A DNA stretch of 64,000 nucleotides from an uncultured Ruminococcus sp. (GTDB lineage Bacteria; Bacillota; Clostridia; Oscillospirales; Ruminococcaceae), in NCBI GenBank assembly GCA_947627445.1, contig CANQWA010000009.1, positions 1 through 64,000 of the forward strand, in the 5' to 3' direction. The notes beneath the pieces were generated by a model that was given only the letters and a program-made list of their open reading frames with translations, ran no database searches and was not told where the DNA came from. A program made the translations under genes and the position numbers. Of this stretch, positions 39,257-49,581 are shown piece after piece. The stretch's first letter is position 1; each line of letters starts with the position of its first letter.

Positions 39257-40426
39257 TCAGCTTTCCAGAATCTCCGTCCAGGAAGCCTCTGTGCCAAGAG
39301 CTTCATAAGAAGTATATTTCAAAATGCGGTAAGCGTCCGAGGCAGAAACAGCACCGTCACCGTCAGTATCAGCGGCTTGCTGTCCTCGGTCGGAAAGTGT
39401 CGGCGTTTTGTCCATGGATGCAGCGGAATTGCACAGCAGCGCCTGATAGGCGTCCTGCATGGTGATACTGCCGTCATGGTCGCAGTCGCCGCGGGTGAGG
39501 AGGGTGTATGCGCCGTTGTCGATGAGGTAAGGCGTCGGATCTACAATGTTTTCCGGTACGAAACCGCCTCCGGTACTCACATTTTTCACCTTGTCCAGAG
39601 CAGCCACTTCTTGGAGAATGGGATAGATCACATCCGGAGAGATATAATCGCCGTATGTCTCTGTATCCAGATAGATTGTATAGATTCTTTTCCAGCATTC
39701 CGGATGTTCTCCTGTCGTATTTTGCACCCTTTTGATGGAAATATCTGCCGGCAGATCAGAACGTGTCAATTCTACACCGTCATCGACTTCGGCATAAATA
39801 TATACATCCGTATATACAGCGTGCTGAACCTTATTATAATTAAAGCCCACTGCGTTCTTATCCAAGGATAAAAAAGACGGCATTTGACGCAGAGCATCGA
39901 TGAAAACATCTTCATAAAAATAAAGGGGGCAAAGAAAAGGAACCCAGGACAATGAATAGCTTCCGTCTGCATTTTTTTGTAATGTAATACCATACGTTTC
40001 ATCCGTTTCATCGGTTTCATCCGTATTATTCGTATTATCTGTTTTCTCCGTATTATCCGTTTCGTCCGTTTTCTCTGTGTAAAGAGGAAGGACATAATCC
40101 GGGTCCCAAGGCATGCGGAATGCTTTTCTTAACGCTTGTATTTCTGCATCAGAAAGTACAGCGCCTTTATCCAAGTGAATGTCATACTGGATTTTTGTCA
40201 ATGCAAAGCGTTCATGCACATCTTCACTTAGATAAGACCCGCCGCCGTCGGTTTCTTGCCAGTAGAAGATGTTTTCATCTGTCCGCATTTTTTCCAGCAT
40301 ATATGCTAAGGGTTCGGTATACTCTTTTTCGTCCGATGTCTCGGCAGCTGAGACGGACATCGGAAGCAATCCTGTCAAAATTGTCATAGCAGTAATGGCG
40401 GCAACGGCTTTTTTGGTTTTCATCAA
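39257..40426 (-). CDS. Secreted protein of unknown function with C-terminal type I dockerin (paralog of the previous gene)
   Basis: Signal peptide 'KKAVAAITAMTILTGLLPMSVSAA'; near-identical dockerin at the C-terminus; 'TEKTDNTNNTDETDETDET' linker. Confidence 0.88.
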   Translation of the reverse strand: MMKTKKAVAAITAMTILTGLLPMSVSAAETSDEKEYTEPLAYMLEKMRTDENIFYWQETDGGGSYLSEDVHERFALTKIQYDIHLDKGAVLSDAEIQALRKAFRMPWDPDYVLPLYTEKTDETDNTEKTDNTNNTDETDETDETYGITLQKNADGSYSLSWVPFLCPLYFYEDVFIDALRQMPSFLSLDKNAVGFNYNKVQHAVYTDVYIYAEVDDGVELTRSDLPADISIKRVQNTTGEHPECWKRIYTIYLDTETYGDYISPDVIYPILQEVAALDKVKNVSTGGGFVPENIVDPTPYLIDNGAYTLLTRGDCDHDGSITMQDAYQALLCNSAASMDKTPTLSDRGQQAADTDGDGAVSASDAYRILKYTSYEALGTEASWTEILES

Positions 40427-40706
40427 AAATCATCCTTTCTTCTAATGTCAAAAGTCAACTCCCAAACGATTGGAATTACTTATAATTATTGTTACGGAAG
40501 AATTGCAGTTCTCTTGCGGTTATGCGTACATCTCCATACAGATTGTCCATACAGATTGTAAGTAGAACGGATAATATCATATCCTTATTATATTATAATA
40601 TTATCCACTTGTCAACATGTTTTTTTGTAAAATTTATAAAAATTTTTTTCCAAAATTATCCCCAAACAATTTTCTAACCCTATAGGGGTCTGAAAGGCAT
40701 CATGCC

Positions 40707-42062
40707 TCACAAAGGCGTATTGCTGGATTCGATCTTCTCCAGCCGTTTATGGATCTTTTTCGTCCTCGCACCAACCAACTCGTCCAGATCCTTTTCCACC
40801 AGCATAATATGCTTCTGCGCCTTTTCCAGCACCTCATTGAACTTATTGAATTCCATCTTGACTGCCCCCAGAATCTCCCATACCTCACTGCTTCGCTTCT
40901 GGATGGCAAGAGTCTGAAATCCCATCTGCATCGAATTCAGCATCGCTGCCATAGTAGAAGGTCCTGTGATACTGACATGATAATCCCTCTGCAAAACCTC
41001 TACCAGACCGCTGTTTATCACCTCTGCATAAAGCCCCTCAAAGGGCAGAAACATGATACCAAAATTCGTGGTATACGGCGGTGAAACATACTTTTCCCGA
41101 ATGTCCTTGGCGCATTTTTTGACTGCCGTTTCTAATGTTTTTCTGGCGGCTTCTATGGTTTCCTTGTTTCCGGCATCATAGGCATTCTGCAAAGCATTAT
41201 ATGTATCCCCCGGAAACTTGGAGTCGATGGGCAGCCAGATATGCTCGTTCTCTGTCTGCCCTGGAAGCTTGACCGCAAATTCCACACGGTTTGTGCTACC
41301 CGGAATGGTGGGAATTTCTTTTTCGTATTGCTCCGGTGCAAGGATCTCCTCCAGAATGCTTCCCAACTGGATTTCTCCCAGAATCCCCCGTGTTTTGACG
41401 TTTGTCAGAACCTTTTTCAGATCGCCCACACCGGCTGCAATGGTCTGCATTTCGCCCAGGCTGGTATAGACCTTTTCCAGCCTTTCGCTTACGATGCTGA
41501 AGGATTTTCTCAGCTGTTCATCCAGCTTTTCGTTGACGGTATTCTGGATGGTGTCCAGCTTTTTCTGGTTGTCCTCTTGGATCTCGATGAGCCTTCTGGA
41601 AATGGTCAGCCGCATATTTTCCAGATTGTTGCTGTTTGTCTGCTCCAGAGTCCGGAAACGATTTTCCAGATTTTTCAGGGTTTCATTGACCATTTTTCCG
41701 GATTCCGCCTGCTTTTCAGAGATGGAGGTATTCATGTACAGCAGATTCTGATTGAGCTTTGCGTCCATATCCGAGAGCTTTTGGTTCAGAGCGGCACGGA
41801 TTTCCGTCAGCTGAACCGATTGGCTTTCGCCTAGGTTTTTCTGGATGGTTTCGATGCTGTCGCCCATGGCTTTGATGTTGGATTGGATATTGCTGGTGAG
41901 TTCCTGGCGTAACTCCCGGTTGGATGTGTTCAGACTTTGCCGGGTCATTTCAGTGAGTTGGGTGATGTCGGTTTTTTTCTGCTTCTGGAGAAACAGCTTG
42001 ATGGTGATGATCAGAAGAAAGACGAAGATGATGCCTTCCAGTATAACGGTCAGAATTTCCAT
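40707..42062 (-). CDS. rmuC: DNA recombination protein RmuC homolog
   Basis: N-terminal TM plus coiled coil; 'LGSILEEILAPEQYEKEI', 'LPIDSKFPGDTYNALQNAYDAG', 'TTNFGIMFLPFEGLYAEVI'. Confidence 0.92.
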   Translation of the reverse strand: MEILTVILEGIIFVFLLIITIKLFLQKQKKTDITQLTEMTRQSLNTSNRELRQELTSNIQSNIKAMGDSIETIQKNLGESQSVQLTEIRAALNQKLSDMDAKLNQNLLYMNTSISEKQAESGKMVNETLKNLENRFRTLEQTNSNNLENMRLTISRRLIEIQEDNQKKLDTIQNTVNEKLDEQLRKSFSIVSERLEKVYTSLGEMQTIAAGVGDLKKVLTNVKTRGILGEIQLGSILEEILAPEQYEKEIPTIPGSTNRVEFAVKLPGQTENEHIWLPIDSKFPGDTYNALQNAYDAGNKETIEAARKTLETAVKKCAKDIREKYVSPPYTTNFGIMFLPFEGLYAEVINSGLVEVLQRDYHVSITGPSTMAAMLNSMQMGFQTLAIQKRSSEVWEILGAVKMEFNKFNEVLEKAQKHIMLVEKDLDELVGARTKKIHKRLEKIESSNTPL

Positions 42063-42343
42063 GAAAATGCTCCTTTGGGTAGAGTTGCTGCCATGATACA
42101 AGTATCTATTGTGCCATAGATATGGATATATTATAGCAGGAAATTTGTGGATTTGTCAAGTTTTCGACTTCTTGCTTCCGGCGGCATCCAAAATAGAACC
42201 TGTTCCCGCAGAAGCTATGGGCGGCATCAAACTTTTGAGAAAAAATCTGCGCCTTTTGAGAAAAAATCTGCGCCAGAACTTGAAAAAAAAATCTTTTTGT
42301 GTTATAATAAAAAGACCATCTGCAACCCGAACTTTTCTTTGCT

Positions 42344-42390
42344 GGAATCTGCCGGAAAGACAGATGCATTTTCTGGCAAAGACAAGTCTT
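42344..42390 (-). repeat. 47-bp palindromic intergenic repeat, copy 3
   Basis: rc = AAGACTTGTCTTTGCCAGAAAATGCATCTGTCTTTCCGGCAGATTCC. Confidence 0.8.
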
Positions 42391-42426
42391 TATCACACCC
42401 CATGTACGAAAGAGAGGGAGCAACCT

Positions 42427-43443
42427 ATGGCAAGACATACCGGACAGCCATGCTTTTTGTGCGGTAAAATTTTCATAGAATCTGACGATGTTGTCGTATG
42501 CCCGGACTGCGGCACACCCTATCACCGGGAATGCTGGAAAAAGAACAATTGCTGCGTGAACACCGGACTTCATGCCTCCGGCGGCACATACCAGCCGGTA
42601 TCTACGCCGGAAACTGCGCCGGAAGAGATCGTCTGCGGCAACTGTGGTATGCACAATCCCCCGGATGCAGACCGCTGCGGCAATTGCGGCAAAATGCTGT
42701 CAGAATCAGTCCTTCAACCGGAATCGGAACAGCCGGAAATGACCGGCTTTGAACAATTTCAGGAAGCTGCGAAACAGGCTGCCATGGGTGATGCCTGCTG
42801 CGGCATGGATCCGGAGGATACCCTGGGCGGGGAAAAGGTAGGGGATGTGGCAGATTTTGTCTGCCGCAATACGCTGTACTATCTGCCGAAATTCCGGCGG
42901 TTTCACTTGAGCGGCAGAAAAATTTCCCTGAATTTTCCTTGCCTGTTTTTCCCCCATCTCTATTTTGCCAATCGGAAAATGTGGCTGTTTTCCATGTTGC
43001 TCACCTTTGTGTTGGCGCTTCTGAATCTGCCCCAGGCGGCACTGTCCTTTCAAGAAGTGCTGCCGGATATGATCGCCGCTGCACAGGAGCCTGCGGACGA
43101 CCTCTTCTTCGCCATGTATCCCAATATGGCAGAAATGCTCCAGAATATGCTGGATAAGCTAAACATTTGGGAAAATGTCTTTTACAATGCCTGGGTCATC
43201 TGTAATTACACCGAGTTGATCCTATCCATCTGCCTGGGAGTGCTGGGAAATTATATCTACTACCGCTATGTGCTGAAACGTGTCCGCCATATCCGCCAGA
43301 ACCATCTGCCGGATATCATGCGAAAGGCACAGCTGCAGATGCAGGGCGGCACAAACGGCTGGCTGATGCTGGGGATGCTGGTGTTGCAATACTTTTTGTC
43401 CCTGGTGATGGCGACCGTTTTGGTGGCATTTCTCATGCTATGA
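42427..43443 (+). CDS. Prokaryotic RING-finger/zinc-ribbon multi-TM membrane protein
   Basis: 'CFLCGKIFIESDDVVVCPDCGTPYHRECWKKNNCC' and 'VCGNCGMHNPPDADRCGNCGKML', then hydrophobic helices. Confidence 0.75.
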   Translation: MARHTGQPCFLCGKIFIESDDVVVCPDCGTPYHRECWKKNNCCVNTGLHASGGTYQPVSTPETAPEEIVCGNCGMHNPPDADRCGNCGKMLSESVLQPESEQPEMTGFEQFQEAAKQAAMGDACCGMDPEDTLGGEKVGDVADFVCRNTLYYLPKFRRFHLSGRKISLNFPCLFFPHLYFANRKMWLFSMLLTFVLALLNLPQAALSFQEVLPDMIAAAQEPADDLFFAMYPNMAEMLQNMLDKLNIWENVFYNAWVICNYTELILSICLGVLGNYIYYRYVLKRVRHIRQNHLPDIMRKAQLQMQGGTNGWLMLGMLVLQYFLSLVMATVLVAFLML

Positions 43444-43559
43444 ATGCGTATGGGAAAATCCGCATGAAAAATGAAAATGGTTTTTCTTTGGTGAAAAAAT
43501 GGTATCATGGATAGAAGCTAGAAAGAATTTTGTATTTTACAGAGAAGGAATATCCGTTT

Positions 43560-44555
43560 ATGGCAGAAAAAATCATTCCTATACAGAACAACAGCCAGTT
43601 TCAGGAGATCTGCGGCAGCTTTGATGAAAACATTCGTCTGTTGGAACAACGCTATCATGTTTCCATTGTCTGCCGTGGTGAGGAAATTCGTATACACGGC
43701 AGCGATGCCGGGACTGAACTGGCAGCAGGGGCGTTGCAGGCACTGATGCAGTTTGCCGGCAAGGGGCAGACCATCACGACTCAGTCCATTCACTATGTGG
43801 CAGAAATGATAGAAGCTGGTGCTGCTGGGCAGCTCTCCGAGATAGCAGATGACGACACCGTCTGTCTAACGGCTGCCGGAAAGCCGGTGCATACCCGTAC
43901 TGTGGGGCAGCGGCGTTATATCCGTGCCATCCAGAACAACATCATTGTATTCGGCATCGGTCCTGCGGGAACGGGAAAGACATATCTGGCAGTCGCTATG
44001 GCAGTGCGGGCGTTCCGCCGGCACGAGGTCAGTCGGATCATTCTCACCCGTCCTGCGGTGGAGGCAGGCGAAAAGCTGGGCTTTCTGCCTGGCGATCTAC
44101 AGGATAAGGTGGATCCATACCTTCGTCCACTGTACGACGGTTTGTTTGAACTGCTGGGAGCGGAAGCCTTTCAGCGGCATCTGGAACGAGGCTCCATCGA
44201 GGTTGCCCCTCTGGCGTATATGCGCGGCAGGACGCTGGACAATGCATTCATCATTTTGGATGAAGCACAGAATACCACCAGCGAACAGATGAAAATGTTT
44301 CTCACACGGCTGGGAGACGGCAGCCGCATGGTGATTACCGGGGATATTACCCAGATCGATCTGCCGGACAAGAAAAAAAGCGGACTGCTGGTGGCATCCC
44401 GGATTTTGCAGAAGGTAAAGGACATTGCTGTCTGTGAATTCAGCAACCGGGATGTGGTACGGCACAAGTTGGTGCAGGATATTATTCGTGCATACGAGAA
44501 GTTGTCCCATGAGGGGACAGAAAAATTGGACATGAAACAGAAAACCCAATCATAG
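43560..44555 (+). CDS. phoH: PhoH family ATPase
   Basis: 'FGIGPAGTGKTYLAVAMAVRAF', 'ILTRPAVEAGEKLGFLPGDLQDKVDPYLRPLYD', 'DEAQNTTSEQMKMFLTRLG'. Confidence 0.96.
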   Translation: MAEKIIPIQNNSQFQEICGSFDENIRLLEQRYHVSIVCRGEEIRIHGSDAGTELAAGALQALMQFAGKGQTITTQSIHYVAEMIEAGAAGQLSEIADDDTVCLTAAGKPVHTRTVGQRRYIRAIQNNIIVFGIGPAGTGKTYLAVAMAVRAFRRHEVSRIILTRPAVEAGEKLGFLPGDLQDKVDPYLRPLYDGLFELLGAEAFQRHLERGSIEVAPLAYMRGRTLDNAFIILDEAQNTTSEQMKMFLTRLGDGSRMVITGDITQIDLPDKKKSGLLVASRILQKVKDIAVCEFSNRDVVRHKLVQDIIRAYEKLSHEGTEKLDMKQKTQS

Positions 44556-44572
44556 AAAGGAGCGCATCCATC

Positions 44573-45082
44573 ATGCCAAAAGTAAAAGTTATGGTCAAAA
44601 ACAATCAGAATGAGATCCGTGTTCCCGTGGGAATCCGGATGCTGATCCGCCGCTGCTGTCAGGCAGTGCTGGTGGAAGAAAAATTTCAGCAGGACGCAGA
44701 AGTAAGCGTTTCCTTTGTGAGCAACGATGAGATCCGGCGGCTGAACAAGATCTACCGGAACAAGGATCGTGTCACAGATGTGCTGTCCTTTCCGCTGGGA
44801 GAGAATGGCCATTTTGACAGCAACAAGGAGACCGGATGCGCATTGCTGGGAGATGTGGTAATTTCGCTGGAAACTGCCATGAGGCAGGCGAATATGTACG
44901 GGCATTCTCTGGAACGGGAAATCGGCTTTCTGACCGTACATTCGATGCTCCATCTCCTGGGTTATGACCACGAGACAAGTCCCTTGGAGGAGCGGCAGAT
45001 GCGTGAAAAAGAAGAGGCAGTTCTCACAGAACTGGGCATTTCCAGAGAAGCCACATTTACCGATCCGGAGGACAATGCATGA
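44573..45082 (+). CDS. ybeY: Endoribonuclease YbeY
   Basis: 'LNKIYRNKDRVTDVLSFPL', 'HSMLHLLGYDHE'. Confidence 0.95.
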   Translation: MPKVKVMVKNNQNEIRVPVGIRMLIRRCCQAVLVEEKFQQDAEVSVSFVSNDEIRRLNKIYRNKDRVTDVLSFPLGENGHFDSNKETGCALLGDVVISLETAMRQANMYGHSLEREIGFLTVHSMLHLLGYDHETSPLEERQMREKEEAVLTELGISREATFTDPEDNA

Positions 45083-45975
45083 CAAAATCGGTTTTTGTGA
45101 CCCTTGCCGGGCATACCAATGCAGGAAAATCCTCGCTGCTCAATGCCATGATCGGTGAAAAGATCGCATCTGTCAGCGCAAAGCCCCAGACCACCCGGAC
45201 ACGCATTACGGGCATCAAAACAGTGGGGGAGACCCAGATGGTGTTTATGGATACACCGGGACTGCATAAACCCAATACCAAGCTCAGTGACCACATGTTG
45301 AAAGCCGTAAAGGATGCTGTGACGGATATTGATGCAGTGCTGTTTGTGCAGGACTGTACACGAGAGCTTTCCTCTCAGGAGGAGGAACTTCTGACTTCAC
45401 TGGAACGGACAAAAACGCCCACCATACTGGTGCTGAACAAAATTGATCTGTGTCCGGAAAAGGCAAAGCTGATGGCGGTCATTGCCAGGCTGAATGCCAG
45501 GTATTTATTTGCAGCGACCATTCCCGTGAGTGTGAAGGAAAACGACGGTGTAGAGATCGTGGAGCAAGAGGTGATGGCGCTGGCACAGCCTTCGCCCCAT
45601 TATTTTGCGGATGATAAATTCACCGACCAGCCGGAACGTGTGCTGGCTGCAGAGATGATTCGGGAGAAGATTCTGAACCTCCTCCGGGACGAAGTGCCTC
45701 ATGGCATTGCGGTTTCCATTGAGAGGATGTGCGAACGGGAGAATAAGGATCTCTTGGATATTGATGCCACCATCTACTGTGAAAGAGAATCCCACAAGGG
45801 GATCCTCATTGGTAAGCACGGGACAATGCTGCGGAAGATCGCCACACTGGCACGGCAGGATCTGGAGCGATTCTTTTACATTCAGGTAAATTTGCAGTGT
45901 TGGGTGAAAGTCCAGGAGGATTGGCGCAATAAAGAAGGGCTGATCCGAAATTTCGGACTGGGAAATCAGGACTGA
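45079..45975 (+). CDS. era: GTPase Era
   Basis: 'GHTNAGKSSLLNAMIGEKIASVSAKPQTTRTRITGI', KH domain 'IYCERESHKGILIGKHGTMLRKI'. Confidence 0.97.
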   Translation: MTKSVFVTLAGHTNAGKSSLLNAMIGEKIASVSAKPQTTRTRITGIKTVGETQMVFMDTPGLHKPNTKLSDHMLKAVKDAVTDIDAVLFVQDCTRELSSQEEELLTSLERTKTPTILVLNKIDLCPEKAKLMAVIARLNARYLFAATIPVSVKENDGVEIVEQEVMALAQPSPHYFADDKFTDQPERVLAAEMIREKILNLLRDEVPHGIAVSIERMCERENKDLLDIDATIYCERESHKGILIGKHGTMLRKIATLARQDLERFFYIQVNLQCWVKVQEDWRNKEGLIRNFGLGNQD

Positions 45976-46085
45976 CATATTGTATTTGTTGACAGAAGCG
46001 GTGTGCATTTCCAGCCATAATTTCATGCGGTTGTCAAAGACTAATGGTACAGAAAGTTTCATTTCTGATAAGGAGGTATTTGACA

Positions 46086-46280
46086 ATGGATGCATGGGAT
46101 AGCTTTTGCCAGACAGGGCGCATCAGCGATTATCTGCAATATAAACAGCAGCAGGACAGAAACAAGACAGTCAACAGCGCAGAAAGCGCAGCGGAGATTA
46201 GGGAGCAGATGCTGTATGGAGATGTTCCAGGGACTGGTCGTGGCAGAGCGAAACGCCGGCGACCGCGGAAAATTTATTGA
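46086..46280 (+). CDS. YqzL-like small protein
   Basis: 'MDAWDSFCQTGRISDYLQYKQ' in the conserved era-yqzL-recO position. Confidence 0.6.
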   Translation: MDAWDSFCQTGRISDYLQYKQQQDRNKTVNSAESAAEIREQMLYGDVPGTGRGRAKRRRPRKIY

Positions 46281-47034
46281 TATTTTCACCGACAGAAATA
46301 CGGTGCAGGAGGTGTATGTCCGGGGGGCAAAAAAAATGAGCTCTGCCGGAACATCCACCACCCAGCAGTTTTCTTACGCCCGCTTCAGCGTAAATCGGCG
46401 GCAAGAACGGCTGTATCTGGACAGTGCTGAACCTGTCCGGTTGTTTTACCGGCTGCGGGAATCTCTTTCTCGGCTGAGCCTGGCGATGTATTTTGCTGAA
46501 CTGATACGGCTTTCTGTCCGAGAGTATCAGAATCCTGGAGAGCAATGTGAGGCGCTGCGGCTGATGCTGAATACCCTGCATTTTCTGGAAAACGGAGAGC
46601 GGGATGAAGCGATGCTCAAGCCCTTGTTTGAACTGCGGCTGATGACGGAATTGGGCATGATGCCTGATCTGCTGGCTTGCCGCAGCTGCGGAGAATTTTT
46701 ACCAGAACGGCTCTGCTTCTCTGTGGAAGAGGGCTGTTTTTATTGTGCATCCTGCCGAAAATCCCAGATGAAAAATTCCATTCTGCTCCGAGCGCCGGCA
46801 TTACAGGCAATGCGGCATATGGTGTTTGCAGAATATGATCGGCTGTTCCATTTTCATCTGGGAGCAAATCATCTGGCGGCTGTTTCGATGTGTACCGAAC
46901 GGTTTGTGCAATATCATCTGGGGCTTCGCATAAAAGCGCTGGATTTTTATTATCATATTCAAGCAGCATCGCCTACATCATCACAGAAAGGAGAATCACA
47001 TGAACCCACATCATCAGACGCTGGAATTTCATAA
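46216..47034 (+). CDS. recO: DNA repair protein RecO
   Basis: 'GLVVAERNAGDRGKFIDIFTD', zinc motif 'CRSCGEF...CFYCASC'. Confidence 0.9.
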   Translation: MEMFQGLVVAERNAGDRGKFIDIFTDRNTVQEVYVRGAKKMSSAGTSTTQQFSYARFSVNRRQERLYLDSAEPVRLFYRLRESLSRLSLAMYFAELIRLSVREYQNPGEQCEALRLMLNTLHFLENGERDEAMLKPLFELRLMTELGMMPDLLACRSCGEFLPERLCFSVEEGCFYCASCRKSQMKNSILLRAPALQAMRHMVFAEYDRLFHFHLGANHLAAVSMCTERFVQYHLGLRIKALDFYYHIQAASPTSSQKGESHEPTSSDAGIS

Positions 47035-49390
47035 AATCCTGGATATGCTGGCAAATCTGTCCGCCAACCAGATCACACGGGATAAAGTACAGGCACTGAC
47101 GCCCACATCCGATCTGGCAGAGGCACGGGCAGAGTTGGAAAAAACCAATGACGCCCTGCGCTTGTCCATACAGTTCGGCGCACCGCCTTTCCATGCCTTT
47201 CAGGATATGCGTATGGGGCTTCGGCGTGCCAGATCCGGTGCAAGACTTTCCTTGAAAGATCTCATGGAGGTCGCTACGGTGCTGCGGCAAGTACAGTCTC
47301 TCAGCGATTGGTATGATCGATGCAGCGAGGTAGAATCTGCACTGGATGACCTGTTCACCCGGCTTGCGCCTGTCCCCTTTCTGCTGGAAAAACTGGATCG
47401 ATCCATTCTCTCGGAGGAAGAATTGGCAGACGCTGCCAGTCCTGCCCTGGCGGATATTCGGAAGAAGATCGCCCGTTCCCGGCAGAAGCTCCGGGATACC
47501 CTGGACAGCATGATGCGGCGGCAGGAGATACAGGAATGCTTACAGGACAGCCGTGTCACCATGCGTGACGGCAGATTTGTATTGCCGGTGCGTGCAGAAC
47601 ACCGGGGAAAAATTGCAGGGCTGGTACATGATACTTCTGCTACAGGGCAGACCATTTTTATTGAGCCGATCTCTGTGGTAGAGGCGAACAATGACATCCG
47701 TCTGCTGGAGATGCAGGAGGCAGAGGAAATAGAACGCATTGTGGAAGAACTGTGTGCGGATTGCGGCACATGGTCGGATGCCATCATTCAGGATCACGAG
47801 GTTTGTGCAGAGCTGAATCTCTATTTTGCCAAGGCACGTCTGGCAGAACAGATGCACGCTTTTGCGCCTGTACTGACAGATGACGGCGTGATCCGGCTGA
47901 AAAAGGCACGGCATCCTCTGATTCCTTATGAAAAGGCTGTTCCCATTACATTCACGTTGGGGGATGAGCACCGTGCGCTGATCATTACCGGTCCCAATAC
48001 CGGCGGTAAGACAGTGGCGCTGAAAACTGCCGGTTTGCTGACTTTGATGGCGATGAGCGGATTGCTGATTCCGGCGGCAGAGGGCAGTCAGATCTCGGTG
48101 TTCCGGCATGTACTGGCGGATATCGGTGATACCCAGAGCATTGAACAGAATCTCTCCACCTTTTCTGCCCATATGCAGGGGGTAATCCGTATCCTGGAAG
48201 AAGCAGACGAAAGCTCGCTGGTGCTGCTGGATGAGCTTGGCTCGGGAACGGACCCGGTAGAGGGTGCTGCTTTGGCGGAAGCCATTATTGACCGGCTGAA
48301 AGCAAAGGGCGCTAAGCTGATGGTTTCCACCCATTATCCGGAATTAAAGCTGTATGCTATAGAACAGCCGGATGTGGAAAATGCCTCCTGCGAATTTGAT
48401 ATAGAGACTTTCCGTCCTACCTATCGTCTGATCATTGGTTCTCCTGGAAAGTCTAACGCCTTTGCCATCAGTGCAGGACTTGGCGTGGGGAAGGATATCA
48501 TTGCCCGTGCGGAAGCCTTGGTCAGTTCGGAGAATCTCCGGTTTGAGCAGGCGGTGACGAAGCTGGAGGAAGCCAGACGGAAACTGGAGGCAGATCGGGA
48601 AGCGCTGCGGACTGCTGTCCAGCAGGCGGAGCAGAATGCGGAAAAGCTTCGGGAGGAACTCAGCCGCACCCAGAGGGATAAGGAAAATATCATGGAGCAA
48701 GCCAGACTGGAAGCCATGCGGATCGTAGAGACGACGAAGGCGCAGTCCAATGCGCTTTTGACCGAGCTGGAGCAGATTCGGAAAGAAAAGGAAAAAGCTT
48801 CTTTTGCAGAGGATGTGACCCGTGCCAAAGGCGATGCCAAACGTGGTTTTCGGAAGATGTATGAGACGGCGAATCCGGTGAGCGATATTCCTCAGGAGGA
48901 ATATGCACTGCCTCGGGAACTGCAGGTCGGGGATACAGTTTTGCTGGTGGATACCCAGCAGAAGGCTGTGGTTGCCGGAAAGCCGGATCGCAGCGGTATG
49001 GTGTTCCTGCAAATGGGAGCTATGCGTACCAAGGCGAATGTTGGGCGGCTGCGGCTGGTTGCCGGTGCAGAAGAGAAGCAGAAAAGTCAGGCGAAGCAGC
49101 AAAAGGGAAAAACTGCCGGGCGGGTTTCTGCCAAGACAGCGCAGCGCGGCAGTATGGAACTGGATATTCGCGGAAGTACCTGTGATGAGGGTGTTTATGA
49201 AATGGAGGCGTTTCTGGATCGTGCGGTAATCTCCCATATTTCGGTAGTGACCATTATTCACGGAAAGGGAACAGGGCTTTTGCGGAAGGCGTGTCATCAG
49301 CGGCTCAAGCAACTCAAATATGTGAAGTCCTTCCGGCTTGGTTCATTCGGGGAAGGTGAGGATGGCGTGACCATTGTTTCGCTGGAGTGA
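47000..49390 (+). CDS. mutS2: Endonuclease MutS2
   Basis: 'ITGPNTGGKTVALKTAGLLTLMAMSGLLIPA', 'LDELGSGTDPVEGAALAEAI', C-terminal Smr 'LDIRGSTCDEGVYEMEAFLDRAV...IIHGKGTGLLRK'. Confidence 0.97.
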   Translation: MNPHHQTLEFHKILDMLANLSANQITRDKVQALTPTSDLAEARAELEKTNDALRLSIQFGAPPFHAFQDMRMGLRRARSGARLSLKDLMEVATVLRQVQSLSDWYDRCSEVESALDDLFTRLAPVPFLLEKLDRSILSEEELADAASPALADIRKKIARSRQKLRDTLDSMMRRQEIQECLQDSRVTMRDGRFVLPVRAEHRGKIAGLVHDTSATGQTIFIEPISVVEANNDIRLLEMQEAEEIERIVEELCADCGTWSDAIIQDHEVCAELNLYFAKARLAEQMHAFAPVLTDDGVIRLKKARHPLIPYEKAVPITFTLGDEHRALIITGPNTGGKTVALKTAGLLTLMAMSGLLIPAAEGSQISVFRHVLADIGDTQSIEQNLSTFSAHMQGVIRILEEADESSLVLLDELGSGTDPVEGAALAEAIIDRLKAKGAKLMVSTHYPELKLYAIEQPDVENASCEFDIETFRPTYRLIIGSPGKSNAFAISAGLGVGKDIIARAEALVSSENLRFEQAVTKLEEARRKLEADREALRTAVQQAEQNAEKLREELSRTQRDKENIMEQARLEAMRIVETTKAQSNALLTELEQIRKEKEKASFAEDVTRAKGDAKRGFRKMYETANPVSDIPQEEYALPRELQVGDTVLLVDTQQKAVVAGKPDRSGMVFLQMGAMRTKANVGRLRLVAGAEEKQKSQAKQQKGKTAGRVSAKTAQRGSMELDIRGSTCDEGVYEMEAFLDRAVISHISVVTIIHGKGTGLLRKACHQRLKQLKYVKSFRLGSFGEGEDGVTIVSLE

Positions 49391-49407
49391 TTCTATTTGG
49401 ACAAACA

Positions 49408-49446
49408 TGAAAACAGCCGCAAGCGTTATGCCTGCGGCTGTTTTCA
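49408..49446 (+). terminator. Rho-independent-like terminator after mutS2
   Basis: tgaaaacagccgc / gcggctgttttca. Confidence 0.8.
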
Positions 49447-49581
49447 GTCCAATTCAATTTCTGACAAATGTTCCTGCATTTACCGGAATTCGTACCCATT
49501 TCGGAAACGCCGTCCGATTTATCAGTATTTACAAGCAGAGCCGAAGGATTTTCAAACAACCCTGCCTGTCATATACCGCTC

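Noticed and set aside
46044-46280. Antisense or random ORF overlapping the recO start
   Set aside because: Rejected as noise at first, then kept as a YqzL-like gene because of the conserved era-yqzL-recO position and the W..F..TG.I..YL.YK pattern.
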